Of a stretch of 64,000 nucleotides of DNA, positions 33,343-41,560 are shown piece after piece. Source of the DNA: Cellvibrio fontiphilus (GTDB taxonomy: Bacteria > Pseudomonadota > Gammaproteobacteria > Pseudomonadales > Cellvibrionaceae). The first letter of the stretch is position 1, and every line of letters starts with the position of its first letter. Where the stretch lies: NCBI RefSeq assembly GCF_035317345.1, contig NZ_JAYKTU010000009.1. One strand, 5' to 3'. The notes under the pieces were generated by a model, which made no database searches, was not told the DNA's origin, and saw nothing but the letters and a program-made list of their open reading frames with translations. Position numbers and translations under genes: made by a program.

Positions 33343-34938
33343 GTGAATAAAACCAGCGCAATACAGGAAGTGGCAAGGTCGTCCGGATTAACCTCGCCCG
33401 CATCGTCAGTCTGCGGTTTCAAGGCTATGGCCCTGGCCGGGCTTGCATTAGTGTTGGCCGCCTGTGGTGGTGGCAATACCACAGTGCTTGGTCCCAAGCC
33501 GGTGAAAAATGACACCGGCGGGACATCAGGCGTTTATGAGTCATCCGAAAGGTTTGCCAATCTCTGCGAAGCACCGCGCAGTGGGCGCAGCCAATTCACC
33601 AACATTGCCTTCCCCGATAAAAAAGGGACACGCACAGACGAAAAAAACTTCCTGCGCTCCTGGACCAATGAAACCTACTTGTGGTTTGACGAAGTGGCTG
33701 ATCGCTCACCCGCTGTGGCCAGTGAAACTCCGCAAGATTATTTCATGCTGCTAAAAACCAATCGCACCACCAGTTCGGGTGCGCCTAAAGATAATTTTCA
33801 TTTCTACGAGCCAACCGAAGATGCCGAAGCCTGGGAGGCAGGTATTAGTTACGACTATGGTTATCGTTTGAAGGTATATTCCAGTGTGCCGCCGCGTCGA
33901 TATTTGATTGCTTACGTAGAGCCGGGTTCACCTGCCGCTAACGCGGGTGTGGCGCGCGGTGATCGCATTATGAAAATCGATAATTACGACTTGGTTAATG
34001 AAAATAGTGATGCAGGATTAAATGCGCTTAACGAAGGTTTGTTTCCCAGTGTGTTGGGCGCTGCACATAATTTTGAATTGCAAGCAGCCGACGGAGCTAC
34101 CAAAAATGTCAGCTTGCAAGCGGCACAAATCGACAGCAAAACCGTATTAAAAACGGCAGTGTTGGAAACCAGCAGCGGCCCTGTGGGGTATCTGGTATTT
34201 AACACCCACGTAGAAAAATCCCAGGACGAATGGGTTGTCGCTATCAACCAATTTAAACAGGCCGGTGTAAGCGATTTAATTCTGGATTTGCGCTACAACG
34301 GCGGTGGGCTTTTGTCGATTGCCAGTCTTGCGTCTTACATGATTGCGGGGAACAATGTGCAGGGCAAAGTATTTTATGAACAGATCCAAAACTCCAAACA
34401 GCCACGCCTGGAGCCCTTCCCGTTTTTGGATGAAGGAATTTACGGATTAAATCGCAACCTGGCTTTGCCTTCCTTGAATTTAAATCGCGTTTACATTCTT
34501 TCCAGTGAGTCCACCTGCTCGGCGAGTGAAGCCATTATTAACGGGCTGCGCGGCGCCAATGTGCAGGTGTTTTTAATTGGTGGAACTAGCTGTGGCAAGC
34601 CCTATGGTTTTTACCCTGAAGATAACTGCGGCACTACCTATTACACCATCCAACTCAAGGGCGCTAATGCCAAAGGTTTTGGCGAATACAGCGATGGCTT
34701 TATTCCCGCCAGTACCGATAACGGTACTACGCGCATCAAAGGGTGTAATGTGGAGGATGATTTAACTCGTCAGCTGGGCGACACCAGTGAAGCCATGCTC
34801 GCCACTGCATTGCGGTTTCGTGCAACCGGAAGCTGTGCCGGCGCTGTGACCCGCAGCTTGCAAAAACCGCAGGCCGAACAGGGGCAGGGTGAGTTAATCC
34901 TGCCTGACACACGAAAAATTATGGTGTTGCGTAGATAG
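33343..34938 (+). CDS. S41 family peptidase lipoprotein with PDZ domain
   Basis: This 531-aa C-terminal-processing-type serine protease carries a lipoprotein signal (lipobox LAAC within ALVLAACGGG, near residue 41). An N-terminal helical domain is followed by a PDZ domain (about 170-265, IAYVEPGSPAANAGVARGDRIMKID) and the S41 catalytic domain. The dyad is Ser393 in TCSASEAI and Lys at about 419 in GTSCGKPYG, with GYLVFNTH and LILDLRYNGGG as supporting motifs. The start is GTG 33343 with AAGGAA upstream. It stands alone between terminators. Its substrate is unknown. Confidence 0.9.
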   Translation: MNKTSAIQEVARSSGLTSPASSVCGFKAMALAGLALVLAACGGGNTTVLGPKPVKNDTGGTSGVYESSERFANLCEAPRSGRSQFTNIAFPDKKGTRTDEKNFLRSWTNETYLWFDEVADRSPAVASETPQDYFMLLKTNRTTSSGAPKDNFHFYEPTEDAEAWEAGISYDYGYRLKVYSSVPPRRYLIAYVEPGSPAANAGVARGDRIMKIDNYDLVNENSDAGLNALNEGLFPSVLGAAHNFELQAADGATKNVSLQAAQIDSKTVLKTAVLETSSGPVGYLVFNTHVEKSQDEWVVAINQFKQAGVSDLILDLRYNGGGLLSIASLASYMIAGNNVQGKVFYEQIQNSKQPRLEPFPFLDEGIYGLNRNLALPSLNLNRVYILSSESTCSASEAIINGLRGANVQVFLIGGTSCGKPYGFYPEDNCGTTYYTIQLKGANAKGFGEYSDGFIPASTDNGTTRIKGCNVEDDLTRQLGDTSEAMLATALRFRATGSCAGAVTRSLQKPQAEQGQGELILPDTRKIMVLRR

Positions 34939-34953
34939 CGGCAGTTAATTGAA

Positions 34954-34984
34954 AAAAGGCTTCCCACTGTGGAAGCCTTTTTGT
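34954..34984 (+). terminator. Terminator after the S41 peptidase gene
   Basis: AAAGGCTTCC (34955-34964) pairs with GGAAGCCTTT (34971-34980), followed by TTG and T-rich sequence. Confidence 0.88.
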
Positions 34985-35030
34985 TTGTTGCTAACCAGTT
35001 GATTTTTCCAAGCACAGAGTATTTATCAAT

Positions 35031-35342
35031 ATGTCCGTACAAAAATTAACGCCTGAACAACTTGCCGAGGCATTGGTCTCGCTAAATAAAACCGCAAGTG
35101 GTTGGACGCTTCACAATGGAAAGCTCAGTAAAGAATACAAATTTATTAATTTTCAACATGCCTTTGGTTTTATGTCTATCTGCGCCCTCTACTGTGAAAA
35201 AGTGAATCATCATCCTGAGTGGAGCAATGTTTATAATCGGGTCGCTGTGCAACTTACTACGCACGACGCAGGTGGTATCAGCGACAAGGATTTTGCACTG
35301 GCGCAGCATATGGATGGCGTATTTGCCTTGCTTGGATATTAA
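35031..35342 (+). CDS. phhB: Pterin-4a-carbinolamine dehydratase
   Basis: PhhB recycles the pterin cofactor of aromatic amino acid hydroxylases by dehydrating 4a-hydroxytetrahydrobiopterin. The family signature is clear in the HPEWSNVYNRVAVQLTTHDAGGIS segment, with the catalytic His-His-Pro (VNHHPEW) and the final KDFALAQHMD helix. The length, 103 aa, is normal. No phenylalanine hydroxylase gene lies beside it here. The upstream 92-bp gap contains the S41 terminator, so it has its own promoter. Confidence 0.93.
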   Translation: MSVQKLTPEQLAEALVSLNKTASGWTLHNGKLSKEYKFINFQHAFGFMSICALYCEKVNHHPEWSNVYNRVAVQLTTHDAGGISDKDFALAQHMDGVFALLGY

Positions 35343-35419
35343 TTGCCGCCGTTAAAAATGGGGATGAATCATGCGTGATTATTTGGAATACTGCGGTAAA
35401 GGGTATTCATGGAGCCGTT

Positions 35420-36196
35420 ATGACACAGCTATTTTCACGCCTGTTTATTTTGTTGGCTGCGTTATTTTTTACTCTGCCTGGCTATGCCGCTGATGTTGAC
35501 ATGTTGCTGGATGAAAATGCCTTGCCAGCTAAAGGTAAGTTGCTTTACCAATCAACCATGCACGATAAAAAATCGGTTGCCAACTGGATCATGGAAGGTA
35601 ATGCACAGGTAAAATTCAGCGATGGTTGGATGGAAATCTGGTCGCCAGATAAATCGGCACACCATGTGTTTTGGTGTCCGCAGGATTTCCCCGACAGTTT
35701 TATTGCTACCTGGGAAGCACAAAATCTAGCTACCGATGCCGGATTATTAATTGTATTTTTCGCCGCAACCGGTGAAAACGGCGAAGATATTTTTGCGCCC
35801 ACCTTGCCCGCGCGCGACGGCACTTTTACGCAATACACCAACGGCAGCATAAAAAGTTATCACATCTCTTATTACGCCAATGTCGCTCATGAACCGGGGC
35901 GAGTCCACGCTAACCTGCGCAAAAATAATACGTTCAGTTTGCTGCAGTCCGGCAGCGAAGGTATTCCTACCCAGTCCACCGCCATCCATAGCATCACCTT
36001 GATAAAACAGGGCGCGCATATTCGCTTGTTGATTGATGGGCGCAGCGTGATTGATTACATCGATAACCAACCGCTCATTAAGGGTGTCGATACCGGCGGC
36101 CCACTGGCCGGTGGGAAAATCGGTTTCCGCCAAATGCAGTGGAGCCATTTCCGCTATCGCAATTTTCAGGTGTGGGGATTAAAAGCCGGTGACTAA
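35420..36196 (+). CDS. DUF1961 family exported protein
   Basis: This 258-aa protein has a signal peptide (LFSRLFILLAALFFTLPGYAAD, cleavage near residue 24) and a single DUF1961 domain. The domain is recognised by HHVFWCPQDFPDSF, LLIVFFAATGENGEDIF, the SYYANVAHEPGRVHANLRKN segment and GGKIGFRQMQWS. The family is jelly-roll/lectin-like and is often found in polysaccharide loci; no enzyme activity is established to my knowledge. ATG 35420 has GGAG with a 6-base gap and is preferred over an upstream ATG at 35375. Its last 8 bases overlap the LuxR-type gene, implying a common function or control. Confidence 0.82.
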   Translation: MTQLFSRLFILLAALFFTLPGYAADVDMLLDENALPAKGKLLYQSTMHDKKSVANWIMEGNAQVKFSDGWMEIWSPDKSAHHVFWCPQDFPDSFIATWEAQNLATDAGLLIVFFAATGENGEDIFAPTLPARDGTFTQYTNGSIKSYHISYYANVAHEPGRVHANLRKNNTFSLLQSGSEGIPTQSTAIHSITLIKQGAHIRLLIDGRSVIDYIDNQPLIKGVDTGGPLAGGKIGFRQMQWSHFRYRNFQVWGLKAGD

Positions 36197-36971
36197 TGAT
36201 ATTGAGCTGCTGGGCCGCGTGGTGGCCAGCCTGAAATTGCCGGGTTTTAGCGCGCAGTTGGCCGCCTACCTGAAACAACAGCTGCAGTTTGATCATCTGC
36301 TGATTCTGGGCTGCCGCGCGCATAAACACCCGATTTATCTTTACGATTCCATTACCACCCAGCGTGACTTTTTATTTCAGCGCTATTTAACTGGCTCCTA
36401 TTTAGATGATCCCTTTTATCGCGCAGCGCAACAACAAACGCAAGCGGCAGTATTGCGTTTGCAAGATGTGGTGAGCGATGTTCGCGAACGGCGCGAGTAT
36501 GAACATAATTTTATTCGCAATACTGGCCTGCAAGATGAGCTGTGCATTTGCAGTCCTTTGGATAAAAACCGTTGGCTGCTGCTATTTCTGGGTTACAACG
36601 ATAAAAACCCGGCGCGCTACCAAGCGGTTTATACCGAACTGGTTCGCTTGCTGCCGCTGCTTCATGCGCTGCTCAATCAGCAATGGGGTGCACAAAGTTT
36701 TGCTATGTCGGCGGGCGCGCTCAATAAAACTGGCTTGCAACAATTTCTAGCCGCCGCGCTCAGCTCATTTGGTGCCGAGGTGCTGAGTAAACGCGAGCAG
36801 GAAATAACCCTGTTATTAATTCAAGGTTTTGATTCGCAGGAAATTGCCGAGCTGTCGGCTATCTCTGTCGGCACAGTGAAAAACCATCGCAAAAAAATCT
36901 ACGCCAAATTGCATGTGGCCTCGCTCAGTGAATTGTTTCAAGTGTTTTTGACCCATCTGCTATCCAGTTAA
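36189..36971 (+). CDS. LuxR-type helix-turn-helix transcriptional regulator
   Basis: This 260-aa regulator has a C-terminal LuxR/FixJ DNA-binding domain (about 197-258: LSKREQEITLLLIQGFDSQEIAELSAISVGTVKNHRKKIYAKL). The N-terminal 190 residues form a sensor-like region I cannot assign; it is not an evident response-regulator receiver or a clear autoinducer domain. The start is GTG 36189, overlapping the DUF1961 gene by 8 bases. A 16-bp perfect palindrome lies 24 bases after the stop. It may control its upstream partner, but the ligand is unknown. Confidence 0.85.
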   Translation: MTNDIELLGRVVASLKLPGFSAQLAAYLKQQLQFDHLLILGCRAHKHPIYLYDSITTQRDFLFQRYLTGSYLDDPFYRAAQQQTQAAVLRLQDVVSDVRERREYEHNFIRNTGLQDELCICSPLDKNRWLLLFLGYNDKNPARYQAVYTELVRLLPLLHALLNQQWGAQSFAMSAGALNKTGLQQFLAAALSSFGAEVLSKREQEITLLLIQGFDSQEIAELSAISVGTVKNHRKKIYAKLHVASLSELFQVFLTHLLSS

Positions 36972-36995
36972 TAAGCTCCTTCATTTTGCCTGCAC

Positions 36996-37011
36996 TATCC
37001 CTATAGGGATA
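36996..37011. promoter_or_regulatory. Perfect 16-bp palindrome upstream of tyrS
   Basis: TATCCCTATAGGGATA reads the same on both strands. It lies between the LuxR-type gene and tyrS, about 58 bp before the tyrS start. It may be an operator, but nothing identifies the protein that would bind it. Confidence 0.35.
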
Positions 37012-37069
37012 TCCACTCCGCCCGCTCTGCCCATTAGGCTGGGCGAACATTTACTGGTGGAGCTGGGAC

Positions 37070-38338
37070 ATGACCGACACTTTTTTTGATGAACTGCATG
37101 AGCGTGGTTTAATTGCACAAACCTCAAACCCGACACAATTGCGGGAGTTTCTGTGCACAGCGCAAACCGTTTACTGCGGCTTTGACCCAACCGCTGGCAG
37201 TTTGCATATAGGCCATTTGGTTCCTTTGTTAATGCTTAAACGCTTTAGCGATGCAGGCCACAATGCCATTGCATTGATCGGCGGCGCCACTGGCATGATT
37301 GGCGACCCGAGTTTTAAAGCTACCGACCGCAGTTTAAATGCTGCTGCGCAAGTTGCGCAGTGGAGCGATCAACTCAGTGAACAAATCGCGCGTTTAATGT
37401 CGCCCCACTTGCCACAGCCGCTAACACTGGTGAATAACGGTAGATGGTTGGAATCTGTAAATGTGCTGGAGTTTCTGCGCGATATTGGCAAACATTTTTC
37501 CATTAACAATATGATTCGCAAAGAATCCGTGCGGCAGCGGTTGGAGCGCCCTGACCAGGGAATTTCCTTCACTGAATTTAGCTACTCGCTGCTGCAGGCT
37601 TACGACTTTGCCATGCTCAACAAAACCCATGGCTGCACCTTGCAAATTGGCGGCAACGATCAATGGGGCAATATTGTCAGCGGTATCGATTTAACCCGGC
37701 GGCTAAATGGCGCAAAAGTGGATGGCCTCACCTTGCCGCTTATCACCAAAGCTGACGGCACCAAGTTTGGCAAAACCGAAAGCGGCACTATTTGGTTGGA
37801 CGCCACGAAAACCTCACCCTACAGTTTCTATCAGTTTTGGCTAAACACCGAGGACAAAGATGTATACCGTTTGCTCGCTTACTACACTTTTTTATCCTGC
37901 GCAGAAATAACTGCAATCGCTGCGCAGGATCGCACCGCAACCGGCAAGCCTGCGGCCCAGCGAATATTGGCAGAGCAGGTCACGCGTTTTGTACATGGCA
38001 GCGAAGGGCTGGCATCGGCACAGCGTATTACCGACGCGTTATTTTCCGGGCGTATGGATAAATTAACCCTGCCCGAATTACAACAGTTGGAATTGGACGG
38101 CCTGCCCAGCGTGGCAGTAAAAAAAGAAATGCCAATAGTGGATGCGCTGATTGCTGCACAATTTGCACCATCCAAAAGCAGAGCGCGCGAACTGCTACAA
38201 GCCAACGCCGTGCGCATTAATGGCGAACTAACAGCGGCTGAAAATATAGCAGAACACTTCGCCCTGTTTGATCGCTATTGGATTCTGCAGCGCGGCAACA
38301 AGCATTTTTTTTTGCTGCAGCTTGGTGAGAATGAATGA
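37070..38338 (+). CDS. tyrS: Tyrosyl-tRNA synthetase
   Basis: TyrS charges tRNA-Tyr. The class I signatures are HIGH (SLHIGHLVPLL) and the KMSKS equivalent KFGKT (ADGTKFGKTESG). Tyr-binding residues lie in YCGFDPTAGSLHIGH and SYSLLQAYDFAMLN, followed by QIGGNDQWGNI. A C-terminal S4-like RNA-binding domain is present (SKSRARELLQANAVRINGE). The length, 422 aa, is typical for the E. coli-like form. GGAG precedes ATG 37070. I saw no T-box or other leader element. Confidence 0.96.
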   Translation: MTDTFFDELHERGLIAQTSNPTQLREFLCTAQTVYCGFDPTAGSLHIGHLVPLLMLKRFSDAGHNAIALIGGATGMIGDPSFKATDRSLNAAAQVAQWSDQLSEQIARLMSPHLPQPLTLVNNGRWLESVNVLEFLRDIGKHFSINNMIRKESVRQRLERPDQGISFTEFSYSLLQAYDFAMLNKTHGCTLQIGGNDQWGNIVSGIDLTRRLNGAKVDGLTLPLITKADGTKFGKTESGTIWLDATKTSPYSFYQFWLNTEDKDVYRLLAYYTFLSCAEITAIAAQDRTATGKPAAQRILAEQVTRFVHGSEGLASAQRITDALFSGRMDKLTLPELQQLELDGLPSVAVKKEMPIVDALIAAQFAPSKSRARELLQANAVRINGELTAAENIAEHFALFDRYWILQRGNKHFFLLQLGENE

Positions 38339-38362
38339 GCGGTATTTATCGCTTATTTTTTT
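38338..38362 (+). terminator. Weak terminator after tyrS
   Basis: AGCG and CGCT flank an 8-base loop directly after the stop, followed by TTATTTTTTT. The stem is only 4 bp, so support is low. Confidence 0.35.
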
Positions 38363-38474
38363 GTGTCTCCCAAGGGAAATGTCGCTTGGGGGTTGGCGCC
38401 TATGTTAGCATTTGAAGGCTGGCGTAACGACTGCCAGTATTAATCCAATAACCAATAATTGCATGGAGCTTCAA

Positions 38475-38909
38475 ATGTATATACGCGTTTTATTTACCTT
38501 CCTTCTGTTAAACCTTTTGTCAGGTTGTGCTGTTAACAAAATGGATGCACAGATTTTCCCCGATCAGGATCTCAGTAAAATCAATTCGTTTTATGTGGTT
38601 AAGCTTGATGCCGATGAGCGTGGTGTAAATGATTTGATTACCAAAAAGTTGACATCGATTGGCAAACAAGCAACTACCGGTAGTGCAGCCAATGCACCTG
38701 AAAATGTGGATGCAGTGGTGACCTATACCGATAAGTGGATGTGGGATATAACCATGTACATGATTGAGCTGACGGTGGTGATGCAAGACCCTAAAGATAA
38801 ATTTCCTATCGCCAAGGGTTACTCTATGCACACGTCGCTGACGCGTTTGTCGCCGGAAGAAATGGTGGATGAAGTCATCACGAATATTTACAAAAAACAA
38901 ACTAACTAA
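38475..38909 (+). CDS. Small lipoprotein of unknown function
   Basis: This 144-aa predicted lipoprotein has the lipobox LLSGC (acyl Cys near residue 17). I do not recognise its family. The mature part contains an alternating hydrophobic pattern (NVDAVVTYTDKWMWDITMYMIELTVVMQDP) suggesting a beta-rich fold like small envelope lipoproteins of the DUF4136 kind (weak resemblance). ATG 38475 has GGAG with a 6-base gap; earlier in-frame ATGs lack such support. It is followed 14 bases later by a second small lipoprotein gene, so the two form a pair. Confidence 0.75.
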   Translation: MYIRVLFTFLLLNLLSGCAVNKMDAQIFPDQDLSKINSFYVVKLDADERGVNDLITKKLTSIGKQATTGSAANAPENVDAVVTYTDKWMWDITMYMIELTVVMQDPKDKFPIAKGYSMHTSLTRLSPEEMVDEVITNIYKKQTN

Positions 38910-38923
38910 GGATGGAAAAGCTT

Positions 38924-39445
38924 ATGTACCGTTTACTCGCTTTAGTGTTTGTGTCTGTTATGTTTACAGGTTGTGCGTCGCCAACCAAACCTACCGCTAT
39001 GGTGCCTGCTGAATATGTGCCGGGGAAAGTCCAGCCCTATTCTGTAAACGTGACGGTCGCTGGTGGACAGGAGACCTCGGCCTTGGGTAAATCCAATGTT
39101 GCCGATGCCGATTTAAAAACTGCCATCGAAGAAACCATCCTCAAAACCAAAGCTTTTAAAGAGTTGGTGAAAGTGGGCGGTGCAGACTACGAATTGTCCG
39201 CCTCGATCATGACCGTCAACCAACCTTCCATGGGCTTTAGTTTCACGGTGAAAACCGATATCGCCTGGAAGTTAAGAAAAGTCGATGGCGATAGGGTCGT
39301 ATGGCGCAAGGTTGTTCAGTCTGAGCACACTGCTGGCGCTGGTGAAGCTTTTGCTGGCGTGACCCGTTTGCGTTTAGCGACCGAAGGGGCAATTAAAAAC
39401 AACATTGAGCTTGCCTTTAAGGAGATCGCGACGTTAAACCTGTAA
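38924..39445 (+). CDS. Small lipoprotein of unknown function, second of a pair
   Basis: This 173-aa predicted lipoprotein has the lipobox MFTGC. The mature domain (YSVNVTVAGGQETSALGKSNVADADLKTAIEETILKTKAFKELVKVGGADYELSASI) resembles envelope lipoproteins that combine a variable loop with an edge-strand fold, but I cannot name the family. ATG 38924, 8 bases after GGAAAA, is preferred over ATG 38912. It is the last gene before a bidirectional terminator. Co-transcription with the upstream lipoprotein suggests a joint envelope role. Confidence 0.75.
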   Translation: MYRLLALVFVSVMFTGCASPTKPTAMVPAEYVPGKVQPYSVNVTVAGGQETSALGKSNVADADLKTAIEETILKTKAFKELVKVGGADYELSASIMTVNQPSMGFSFTVKTDIAWKLRKVDGDRVVWRKVVQSEHTAGAGEAFAGVTRLRLATEGAIKNNIELAFKEIATLNL

Positions 39446-39470
39446 AAAATACAGGCACTTTCGTCGCAAT

Positions 39471-39508
39471 AAAAAACGCCCAGACAAGAAATTGTCAGGG
39501 CGTTTTTT
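39471..39508. terminator. Bidirectional terminator between the lipoprotein pair and the BtuB-like gene
   Basis: AAAAAACGCCC (39471-39481) pairs with GGGCGTTTTTT (39498-39508). A second inner stem (GACAA/TTGTC, loop GAAA) sits inside. It serves both convergent transcripts. Confidence 0.92.
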
Positions 39509-39523
39509 ATTTTGTTCTCAAAA

Positions 39524-41386
39524 CTAAAAACTCAACCGCAAATTCAATTTCGCCAAGCGGCCTGCGGCGGGGAAGCCTATATCTGTGTAGTAGGTTTCGT
39601 CGGCGAGGTTTTCCAGTGTCAAACCAAGCTGGGTGTTGGAGTTGACGTTCCAGCGGATGTTAGCGTCGATGCGATTGTAGGCATCCAGAATTTCTTCTAC
39701 GCCGGTTCCGGTGTAACGGCTTACGGCGAAGCGTTCGTCTACATGCGAATAATGCAGGTTGAGTGACCAGGCATTATTCAGTGTGTAGTAAAACGCGCTG
39801 CCGTAGGTGGATTGTGGGCGGCCCAAGAGGTGAGTTTCCGAGCTGGGCATGTCGATGTCTGCGTAGCTGCCGTGAACGCGCCAGTGCAGGTTTTGTAGCA
39901 ATTGCCAATTAAGTTCCGCTTCCACGCCTTGGGTTTTTACCGGTGGACGATTGACGTTGGTATTGTTTTCGCCATCGTAGTCGATCAGGTTTTTGTATTT
40001 GTGGTGAAACACACCCAAACGTGCACTGATTAAATCGCGAGTGTATTCAAAACCGGTATCGCTGGTGGTGACGGTTTCCTCCACTAAATTTGCATTGCCA
40101 ACAAACGGGTGGCCGAGTGCAAAAAAGCTGGGCAATTTAAAGCCCTGCCCCCAATTGGCAAACCAGGAAATGTTGTCATTTATTTTATAGCGCGTGCCTA
40201 TATGACCTGAGTCGTTGGCGGCAGCGCTATCGGCGTCGTCGCGGCGCAGGCTGGCTTGCACTAACCAGTCATTAACTACATAAGCATTCACATTAATAAA
40301 TGCGCTGTTGATTTCGCGATCCAATGCAAAATCTAACGGGAATACATCTGGCGCGAATAAATAACCTTCGCTGATGCCGTCTTCGCGTTTGGTTTCTACG
40401 CCAATATTCGCCCAGACTTTTTGTTGATCGCCGAGGGTATTGATCCAGCTAAATTGGGTGCGTTCAAAATCGATAACGGCACCGTTGGGTGGTACAGCGT
40501 TATAGGGCAATATGCCGGGCGAGGTTTGGTTTTCGTCGCGCTGATACCAGCTTGCAGTGGTTTTACTTTGCCAGAAATTATTGACCTGCATAGTCCAGCT
40601 GAGCGCTGCACTTTTATCGGTGTATTCGCTGCTGTCCAAATCGGGTTGCTGTGCGTATTCCGGGCCGCCACTTTGTTCCGGGAAGCTGGTGCGCTCGCCA
40701 TCAAAATAACGATAACTAAAATTCAGGGCGTGATTTTCTTGCTGCCAATTTAAGCGGCCAGAAAATTCTTTATTTTTAGCAGTGCTACCAGCAACCGGTT
40801 CACCGGCGTCGGTCGTTTGAATATTGAATGCGTAACCCACTTGGCCGATTGCGCCGCTTGCCGCAACACCGGTACTGGCGTAGTCATCTTCACCGATACT
40901 TGCATTGAGAGTGGTGGATTTTTTGCCCGGGGTTTGGGTGATGATATGAATAACGCCAGCGAGTGCATCGGAGCCGTAAATGGCAGATTGTGCACCGCGA
41001 ATAATTTCAATGCGCTCGATGGATTCGATGTTAATACCTTTCAAATCGAAGGCGCCGCCACGGGTATTGGTGGGGTCATTTAATTGCACACCGTCGAGCA
41101 ATACCAGCGTGTGATTGGCTTCGGAACCGCGCAAATTAATCGAGGTAACACCGCCGGGGCCACCTTGTTCTTCCACCCATAAGCTGGGGATTTGACGCAG
41201 GGCATCAATCAAACTGTGATTGCTTAGTTGCAGCAGTTGTTCTTGATTTAACACCGAGACGGACGAAGAAAGTTGTTCGTTGGTGACCGGGTTGTAACTG
41301 CCGGTAATGATTAATTCTTCGGTGGCGGATACTGCGGGCAGGGTAATTAGTGCTGCAATTAGCGGCGTCAAACGGAAGTGTTTCAT
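39524..41386 (-). CDS. BtuB-like TonB-dependent receptor
   Basis: This 620-aa outer-membrane receptor belongs to the BtuB group by length and plug sequence. It has a signal peptide (cleavage near AVSATEE), the TonB box EELIITGS, and plug segments SLIDALRQIPSLWVEEQGGPGGVTSINLRGSEANHTLVLLDGVQLNDP and IERIEIIRGAQSAIYGSDALAGVIHIITQ. The C-terminus ends KLNLRLSF, a proper barrel signal ending in Phe. Cobalamin is the likely ligand, yet I see no cobalamin riboswitch upstream and no cob/btu genes nearby, so another small ligand is possible. AAGG precedes the ATG. Confidence 0.88.
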   Translation of the reverse strand: MKHFRLTPLIAALITLPAVSATEELIITGSYNPVTNEQLSSSVSVLNQEQLLQLSNHSLIDALRQIPSLWVEEQGGPGGVTSINLRGSEANHTLVLLDGVQLNDPTNTRGGAFDLKGINIESIERIEIIRGAQSAIYGSDALAGVIHIITQTPGKKSTTLNASIGEDDYASTGVAASGAIGQVGYAFNIQTTDAGEPVAGSTAKNKEFSGRLNWQQENHALNFSYRYFDGERTSFPEQSGGPEYAQQPDLDSSEYTDKSAALSWTMQVNNFWQSKTTASWYQRDENQTSPGILPYNAVPPNGAVIDFERTQFSWINTLGDQQKVWANIGVETKREDGISEGYLFAPDVFPLDFALDREINSAFINVNAYVVNDWLVQASLRRDDADSAAANDSGHIGTRYKINDNISWFANWGQGFKLPSFFALGHPFVGNANLVEETVTTSDTGFEYTRDLISARLGVFHHKYKNLIDYDGENNTNVNRPPVKTQGVEAELNWQLLQNLHWRVHGSYADIDMPSSETHLLGRPQSTYGSAFYYTLNNAWSLNLHYSHVDERFAVSRYTGTGVEEILDAYNRIDANIRWNVNSNTQLGLTLENLADETYYTDIGFPAAGRLAKLNLRLSF

Positions 41387-41433
41387 ATAAAGCCTTTTAT
41401 AAAATTAAAAATACCGATCCATCAGACGTGAAA

Positions 41434-41542
41434 AAGCCGGATAGCGGTGTTTACTCTGGGACCGTGGGAGACAGGATGTCGACGACGAGCCCCCATGGAT
41501 GGGTTTACGGCGTGTCCCAGAGTAAATGCCGCTATCCGGCTT
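41434..41542 (+). repeat. 29-bp inverted repeat with a structured 51-nt loop carrying two GGA hairpins
   Basis: The left arm 41434-41462 and right arm 41514-41542 are complementary over 29 bp. The only two differences give U-G and G-U wobbles on + strand RNA but C-A mismatches on the - strand. The loop contains GACA-GGA-TGTC (41470-41480) and CCCAT-GG-ATGGG (41492-41503), two small hairpins that expose GGA. Both flanking genes are on the - strand. It may be a terminator for the gene ending at 41561, a mobile intergenic repeat, or a + strand RNA. See findings. Confidence 0.7.
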
Positions 41543-41560
41543 CTACCTTACAGCGTAGAA

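Noticed and set aside
41434..41542. Integron attC site or insertion sequence end
   Set aside because: No GTTRRRY/RYYYAAC core sites, no integrase, no transposase and no target-site duplication are visible.
41387..41560. Cobalamin riboswitch upstream of the BtuB-like gene
   Set aside because: On the - strand there is no B12-box-like GCCACTG or the other conserved core segments; the region is instead occupied by the long inverted repeat.
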